Shown: piece by piece, positions 59,761 to 64,000 of the stretch
Numbering within the stretch: position 1 is the stretch's first letter
How the letters are laid out: every line of letters starts with the position of its first letter
Assembly (NCBI RefSeq): GCF_045310525.1
Contig: NZ_JBJHZY010000001.1
Coordinates: 1,364,001-1,428,000 of the forward strand
Length of the DNA stretch: 64,000 nucleotides
From: Clostridium_AT radicumherbarum
GTDB taxonomy: Bacteria; Bacillota; Clostridia; Clostridiales; Clostridiaceae
Direction of reading: 5' to 3'
Translations under genes and position numbers: made by a program
Notes under the pieces: generated by a model
The model's database searches: none
Told to the model about the DNA's origin: nothing
What the model saw: the letters and a program-made list of their open reading frames with translations, nothing else

Positions 59761-61203
59761 ATGAAGGAATTATTTATTGAAAGAAGAGAGAGGCTCTTAA
59801 GAATTGCTATAAGAAACATGGGTAAACTTGAAGAATGTTATATAGAGGAAGAAAATAATGAGCCTAAGCAGGGTGAAATATACAGGGGTATAGTAAAAAA
59901 CATTGTACCTGCAATAAAGTGTGCCTTTTTAGATATTGGCTTTGGTAAAAATTGCTATATGTATTTAGATAGAAAATTTAATAACACTAATATAAAGAAA
60001 AATGATGAACTTGTTGTTGAAGTTTTAAAAGAGGGAATAGGAGATAAGGGGCCTAAGATAACTAATGCTTTTTCAATACCTGGAAGATATGTTGTGCTTG
60101 AAACACTTTATAAGGAAATAAGATTTTCTAGTAAAATTCAAAGTGAAGAATTTAAAAAAGCAGTTTTAGATAATATTCCAGCTCCTAAAGATCTTGGATT
60201 AAAAATCAGAACAAATGCAGAAAAGGTATCAATAGACAGGATAAAAGAAGAAATAGAAAGGCTTTTAGTACTTTATAATAATATACTAAATGACTTTAAT
60301 TTAAGCAGTAAACCTAAGCTTTTATATGGAGGAGAAGGCATTCTTGATAAGGTGCTTAGGGATAAGCTAGATCTTGAAACAGATAAGATAATTATAAATA
60401 ATGAAAAGGACTATAAATACATAAAAGATATTCTAAAACATAATACTGATGTTCAGTGCACAGTAGAGCTATATGCGGAAAGCAGAACACTATTTGACTA
60501 CAGTGGAATAGAGAAGGAGATATTATCCTTAAGAAACAGCAGAGTCTTTCTTAAAAATGGAGGTTTTATAGTCATTGATAAAACAGAAGGAATGTATGTT
60601 ATTGATGTAAATTCAGGGAAGAATATAAAGAGCAGCAGCTTAGAAAAAACAGCCTATGAAACTAATTTAGAAGCAGCTTATGAAATAGGAAAACAAATTA
60701 AGCTTAGAAATCTTTCTGGAATTATTATAGTAGATTTTATAGATATGACTAAAATAGCCTATAAGGAAGATGTGTTTACAGCTCTTAAAAAAGCTTTTGA
60801 AAGTGATAAAAATAAAACTGTAGTTTATAATTTCACAGAGTTAAACTTAATTCAAATTGCTAGAAAAAGAATCGGAAGGCCAATACTTGAATATCTAGAA
60901 GAAGACTGCATAAAATGCAGTGGTAAAGGTAAAAAGCTTAAATTTTCTTATATGATAGAGCTTATTAGAAATGAAATATATAAAATAGATAACAGTCTTA
61001 ATATAGATAACGTATATATAGAGGTTAGTTCTTCATATATGGAAGAGATTAATAAGGATATAGAAGGCTTTATCAATAGTATAGAAGCTCAGAATAAAAA
61101 GGTGTTTCTAAGCTATGTTCAAAATAAGGATTTTATAAAAGTAGAGCCTTTAATCTTTTCAAGTGAAGTAGAGAAAATGCAAAAGTTTAAGATATATGGA
61201 TAA
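59761..61203 (+). CDS. rng: Ribonuclease E/G family protein
   Basis: 480 residues. An S1-like region (GEIYRGIVKNIVPAIKCAFLDIGFGKNCYMY) is followed by the catalytic domain, with acid residues in YVIDVNSGKN and IIVDFIDM and the zinc-link cysteines in CIKCSGKGKK. The absence of a long C-terminal tail fits RNase G. It processes rRNA precursors or decays mRNA. It lies upstream of rplU, as usual in clostridia. Several E. coli-type residues differ, but all core motifs are present. Confidence 0.92.
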   Translation: MKELFIERRERLLRIAIRNMGKLEECYIEEENNEPKQGEIYRGIVKNIVPAIKCAFLDIGFGKNCYMYLDRKFNNTNIKKNDELVVEVLKEGIGDKGPKITNAFSIPGRYVVLETLYKEIRFSSKIQSEEFKKAVLDNIPAPKDLGLKIRTNAEKVSIDRIKEEIERLLVLYNNILNDFNLSSKPKLLYGGEGILDKVLRDKLDLETDKIIINNEKDYKYIKDILKHNTDVQCTVELYAESRTLFDYSGIEKEILSLRNSRVFLKNGGFIVIDKTEGMYVIDVNSGKNIKSSSLEKTAYETNLEAAYEIGKQIKLRNLSGIIIVDFIDMTKIAYKEDVFTALKKAFESDKNKTVVYNFTELNLIQIARKRIGRPILEYLEEDCIKCSGKGKKLKFSYMIELIRNEIYKIDNSLNIDNVYIEVSSSYMEEINKDIEGFINSIEAQNKKVFLSYVQNKDFIKVEPLIFSSEVEKMQKFKIYG

Positions 61204-61234
61204 AGCTTCTTTACAAAAATATAATCCTATGTTA

Positions 61235-61320
61235 CAATGGCATTTGTAGACCGCACACATAGGGTTTTAAATCACATTTTTGTGTACCTGAGATGGCGAG
61301 ACTGGTTTGAGGAGGTGTTT
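61235..61320 (+). promoter_or_regulatory. Probable L21 ribosomal protein leader
   Basis: The 120 bases before rplU contain GTAGACCGCACACAT, TTTTGTGTACCTGAGATGG and CGAGACTGGTTTGAGGAGG. This resembles the autoregulatory L21 leader described upstream of rplU in Firmicutes; the match is from memory and only the 3' part looks strong. Confidence 0.55.
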
Positions 61321-61323
61321 TTA

Positions 61324-61635
61324 ATGTACGCAATCATAGCTACTGGAGGAAAACAATACCAAGTTAAAGAAGGAGACGTAATCTACGTTGAAAAGTTAAC
61401 TGCTGAAGTTGATGGAACAGTAGAATTAGGAAACGTTCTTGCAGTTGGTAAGGAAGATGGTTTAGTAGTTGGTAAGCCTGTAGTTGAAGGAGCAAATGTT
61501 GTTGCTAAGGTTCTAGCACAAGGTAAAGCTAAGAAAGTTATAGTTTTCAAGTATAAGAGAAAGAAAGACTATAGAAGAAAGCAAGGACATAGACAACCAT
61601 ATACTAAGCTTCAAATTGAAAAAATAAACGCATAA
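61324..61635 (+). CDS. rplU: 50S ribosomal protein L21
   Basis: 103 residues, MYAIIATGGKQYQVKEGDVI at the start and FKYKRKKDYRRKQGHRQPYT near the end, both diagnostic. I start at ATG 61324 after GGAGGTG; a longer frame lacks homology. It is the first gene of the rplU-prp-rpmA operon. Confidence 0.97.
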   Translation: MYAIIATGGKQYQVKEGDVIYVEKLTAEVDGTVELGNVLAVGKEDGLVVGKPVVEGANVVAKVLAQGKAKKVIVFKYKRKKDYRRKQGHRQPYTKLQIEKINA

Positions 61636-61638
61636 GCC

Positions 61639-61965
61639 ATGATTAATGCAAGGTTTAGTAAAAAATGCGGTAAAATAGTGTCTGTAAAACTAAGCGGTCA
61701 TGCTGAGGCTTCTAATGATGGTTATGATATGGTTTGTAGTGCTGTTTCAGCTGTTTCTATAACAATTGCAAACGGAATTACAGAAATCTTAAATATTAAT
61801 CCTATCATAGAAATTGAAGATGGCTTCCTAAGCTTAGATTTAAATAAGCTTACTATTAAAGAAATAGAAAGCTCTCAGATGCTGTTAGAAACTATGCTTT
61901 TAGGACTTAAAAACATAGAAATTAATTATAATGAATATATAAACGTAGTGTTAGAGGAGGTGTAG
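61639..61965 (+). CDS. prp: Ribosomal-processing cysteine protease Prp
   Basis: 108 residues. The catalytic H and C are in KLSGHAEASNDGYDMVCSAVSAV (His22- and Cys34-type positions). It cleaves the N-terminal extension of L27, encoded next. It begins four bases after rplU. It is found in Firmicutes, where L27 carries this extension. Confidence 0.95.
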   Translation: MINARFSKKCGKIVSVKLSGHAEASNDGYDMVCSAVSAVSITIANGITEILNINPIIEIEDGFLSLDLNKLTIKEIESSQMLLETMLLGLKNIEINYNEYINVVLEEV

Positions 61966-61969
61966 TACA

Positions 61970-62272
61970 ATGCTAGTTATGAACCTTCAGTTATTTGCTC
62001 ATAAAAAAGGAGTAGGTAGCTCAAGAAACGGTAGAGACAGTGAATCCAAGAGACTTGGTGTTAAATGTGCAGATGGACAATTTGTTCTTGCAGGAAATAT
62101 ATTAGTTAGACAAAGAGGAACTAAGCTTCACCCAGGCGAAAATGTTGGTAAAGGAAGCGATGATACTCTTTTCGCAAAAGCAGATGGTATCGTTAAATAT
62201 GAAAGATTCGGCAGAGACAAGAAAAAAGCGAGTGTTTATCCTCTTGAGGTAGAAACTCAAATTGCTGAGTAA
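61970..62272 (+). CDS. rpmA: 50S ribosomal protein L27 (with Prp-cleaved extension)
   Basis: 100 residues. The N-terminal extension MNLQLF precedes AHKKGVGSSRNGRDSESKRLG; Prp is expected to cut after F. Two in-frame ATGs (61970 and 61979) are possible; I use the first because AGGAGG lies seven bases before it. The rest is typical L27, including RQRGTKLHPGENVG. Confidence 0.96.
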   Translation: MLVMNLQLFAHKKGVGSSRNGRDSESKRLGVKCADGQFVLAGNILVRQRGTKLHPGENVGKGSDDTLFAKADGIVKYERFGRDKKKASVYPLEVETQIAE

Positions 62273-62276
62273 TTAT

Positions 62277-62303
62277 AAAAGCACCCATTAGGGTGCTTTT
62301 TTT
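62277..62303 (+). terminator. Terminator after rpmA
   Basis: AAAAGCACCC pairs with GGGTGCTTTT around ATTA, followed by TTT. Confidence 0.9.
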
Positions 62304-62446
62304 AAGGCCTTATGTACTAAGGTATGAAAGCTAATTTATGAAGCCAACTAAAAATTTAAGCAATTCCACTACATACGGAATTATGAAGAAAATGATAAAG
62401 TATATTTCACCATTTTCGATAAAATTAATAATTTAGTTTATAATAT

Positions 62447-62546
62447 ATACAATACAATAAAGTTCTTACATTAATGATGTCATAAAATATCCAATCTTCA
62501 AGGATTTTTAGGAGATCATTAATGTATTAGAACTTTCGTATTGTAT
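62447..62546. repeat. 100-bp imperfect palindrome between rpmA and obg
   Basis: Three segments pair in order: ATACAATAC (62447-62455) with GTATTGTAT (62538-62546); AAGTTCT (62460-62466) with AGAACTT (62529-62535); ACATTAATGAT (62468-62478) with ATCATTAATGT (62515-62525). The loop is about 36 bases. It lies in a 349-base gap that otherwise holds only the rpmA terminator. It may be a structured leader of obg, a small RNA or a MITE-like element. No neighbouring copy was seen. Confidence 0.7.
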
Positions 62547-62621
62547 AATATGAAAATGGAAAAAACTAACCTTATGGTTATTGATATAAAATAGAAAAAT
62601 GGTTTAAAAGAGGTGAAGGTT

Positions 62622-63896
62622 ATGTTTATAGATAGAGCAAAAATTTATGTAAAATCAGGAGATGGCGGTAATGGAGCAGTTTCCTTTAGAAGAGAAAAAT
62701 ATATTCCTCTAGGCGGACCTGATGGTGGAAATGGAGGAAAGGGTGGAGATGTTATATTAGAAGTTGATCCTAATATGACTACTTTATTGGACTTTACGTA
62801 TAAAAAGAAATATGCTGCAAAAAATGGTGGAAGTGGGTCTGGAACTAACTGTTTCGGGAAAAATGGAGAAAGCTTACATATAAATGTTCCTATGGGCACA
62901 ATAGTAAGAGATATTGAAACTAATAAAATAATGGCTGATTTATCCCATGAAGGTGATAAATTTGTGGTAGCAAAAGGAGGTAAGGGAGGCAAGGGCAATT
63001 CTAATTTTGCAACCCCAACAAGGCAGGCTCCTAATTTTGCAGAACCTGGTATGCCGGGAGAGGAAAGAAATATTGAACTCGAGCTTAAATTACTAGCTGA
63101 TGTGGGTTTACTTGGATTTCCTAATGTAGGTAAGTCTACTCTTTTATCTATTGTTTCTAAAGCTAGACCTAAAATAGCTAATTATCATTTTACAACTTTA
63201 AAACCAAATTTAGGAGTTGTAGATGTTCCTGGAGTTACAAGCTTTGTAATGGCTGATATTCCTGGAATTATTGAAGGTGCAGCTGAAGGTGTAGGTCTTG
63301 GACTTGACTTTTTAAGACATATTGAAAGAACTAGAGTATTAATACATATAGTTGATATTTCTGGAGTTGAAGGAAGAGATCCCTATGAAGACTTTTTAAA
63401 GATAAATGAGGAATTAAAGAGATATAGTGTTAAGCTTTGGGATAGACCACAAATAGTTGCTGCAAATAAAAGTGATATGCTCTTTGATGATGAAGCCTTT
63501 ATAAGTTTTGAAAATAAGGTTAAGGAGCTTGGATATAAGAAGGTATTTAAGATATCTGCTGCTACTAATACTGGTGTAAACGAGCTTTTAAAGGAAGCAG
63601 CTAGGGTACTCAGCACAATACCAATCACTGATCTTGAGATTAGGGAAGAAGATAGGTATGTACCTGAAGAAAAGCACTTTACTTATGAAATAAGAGTGGA
63701 AGATGGAGTTTATGTGGTTTTAGGAAGCTTTGTAGATAGGCTTCTAGCAAGTGTAAATGTAAATGACTCTGAGTCCCTTAAATATTTTCATAAAGTACTT
63801 AGAAACAAAGGAATCCTTGATGATTTAAAAAACATGGGAATCCAAGATGGGGATACAGTTAGACTCAACGATTTTGAATTTGAGTTTTTAACATAG
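62622..63896 (+). CDS. obg: GTPase Obg
   Basis: 424 residues. The glycine-rich N-terminal Obg fold (GDGGNGAVSFRREKYIPLGGPDGGNGGKGGDV, positions about 13-44) is followed by a GTPase with GFPNVGKST, DIPGIIEGAAEG and AANKSD, and a C-terminal OCT domain. I start at ATG 62622, after GAGGTGAAGGTT; a GTG nine bases earlier is in frame but less likely. It binds the 50S subunit and links ribosome assembly with stress and sporulation. Confidence 0.95.
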   Translation: MFIDRAKIYVKSGDGGNGAVSFRREKYIPLGGPDGGNGGKGGDVILEVDPNMTTLLDFTYKKKYAAKNGGSGSGTNCFGKNGESLHINVPMGTIVRDIETNKIMADLSHEGDKFVVAKGGKGGKGNSNFATPTRQAPNFAEPGMPGEERNIELELKLLADVGLLGFPNVGKSTLLSIVSKARPKIANYHFTTLKPNLGVVDVPGVTSFVMADIPGIIEGAAEGVGLGLDFLRHIERTRVLIHIVDISGVEGRDPYEDFLKINEELKRYSVKLWDRPQIVAANKSDMLFDDEAFISFENKVKELGYKKVFKISAATNTGVNELLKEAARVLSTIPITDLEIREEDRYVPEEKHFTYEIRVEDGVYVVLGSFVDRLLASVNVNDSESLKYFHKVLRNKGILDDLKNMGIQDGDTVRLNDFEFEFLT

Positions 63897-63922
63897 TACG
63901 AGGTTTGTGAAGGAGAGTATAT

Positions 63923-64000
63923 ATGATAACTAGTAAACAACGAAGCTTTTTAAGGTCACTTTCAAATGGTCTTGAGCCTTTATTTCAAATTGGTAAAGGC
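63923..64000 (+). CDS. yhbY: YhbY family RNA-binding protein (3' truncated)
   Basis: 26 residues are visible, MITSKQRSFLRSLSNGLEPL then FQIGKG, matching the start of the CRM-domain protein YhbY that binds the pre-50S particle. AAGGAGAGTATAT precedes the ATG. It follows obg by 26 bases, the usual clostridial order, and runs off the right edge. Confidence 0.88.
   Translation, partial: MITSKQRSFLRSLSNGLEPLFQIGKG

Noticed and set aside
1..64000. Prophage, integrative element or insertion sequence
   Set aside because: No integrase, transposase, phage structural gene or att-like duplication beside the tRNA genes was seen; most genes are core clostridial functions in normal order.

Overview
This window reads as a chromosomal segment of an AT-rich, anaerobic, spore-forming Firmicute, most likely Clostridium sensu lato. 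The evidence is low GC throughout, GGAGG-type ribosome binding sites, sporulation genes (a SpoVB-type flippase and a SpoIVFA/SpoIVFB-like pair), an oxygen-scavenging FprA flavodiiron protein, HPr kinase, and the classical clostridial run maf-radC-mreBCD-mrdA-minCDE-rodA-mgsA followed by a radical SAM pair, rng, rplU-prp-rpmA, obg and yhbY. There are no transposases, integrases, prophage genes or CRISPR arrays. Both ends cut genes: a flippase at the left edge and yhbY at the right.

Layout. 1-4.3 kb: two convergent MOP-superfamily flippases and an M29 aminopeptidase. 4.3-13.5 kb: miscellaneous genes (membrane beta-propeller, zinc phospholipase C-like protein, methyltransferase-like protein overlapping a B12/radical SAM protein, peptide deformylase, ECF S-component, RmlD-like reductase, HelD). 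13.6-15.5 kb: FprA and two small proteins. 15.5-20.3 kb: 6S RNA, then a compact set resembling the Listeria flavin-based extracellular electron transfer locus (ndh2, eetA, eetB and dmkB homologues on the minus strand, and a divergent FMN-binding lipoprotein). 20.5-24.7 kb: DUF896 protein, hprK, folate cyclo-ligase, CorA, M18 aminopeptidase. 24.7-30.9 kb: a two-gene minus-strand operon encoding a 1625-residue HD/helical-repeat/NadD-like/GNAT/PRTase protein and a divergent LDH/MDH-fold dehydrogenase. 31-35.4 kb: a lipoprotein, a split 2-hydroxyacyl-CoA dehydratase activase trio, and four tiny charged proteins. 35.4-42 kb: glsA, aroC, polA, coaE, a lytic transglycosylase and two solitary tRNA-Leu genes. 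42.1-44.8 kb: an acetyltransferase, a c-di-AMP riboswitch controlling an NlpC/P60 hydrolase, and two membrane proteins. 44.8-64 kb: the cell-shape, division, sporulation-protease and ribosome blocks.

Most interesting items. (1) The 26.0-30.9 kb multidomain protein and its dehydrogenase partner look like a nucleotide- or NAD-linked pathway fused into one polypeptide; I know of no described function. (2) Three loci (4.3, 55.1 and 57.0 kb) carry a family of hairpin repeats with a constant CC-TAAAT-GG loop, stems that differ but stay paired, and a GAGCGGGAGCGAG motif. Units are bounded by AGGAGG, and the last AGGAGG of each array is the ribosome binding site of the following gene. (3) A minimal extracellular electron transfer locus. 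(4) Several families of long perfect palindromes, and a cluster of unannotated microproteins.

All calls rest on reading motifs, reading frames and context. No database search or structure prediction was run.
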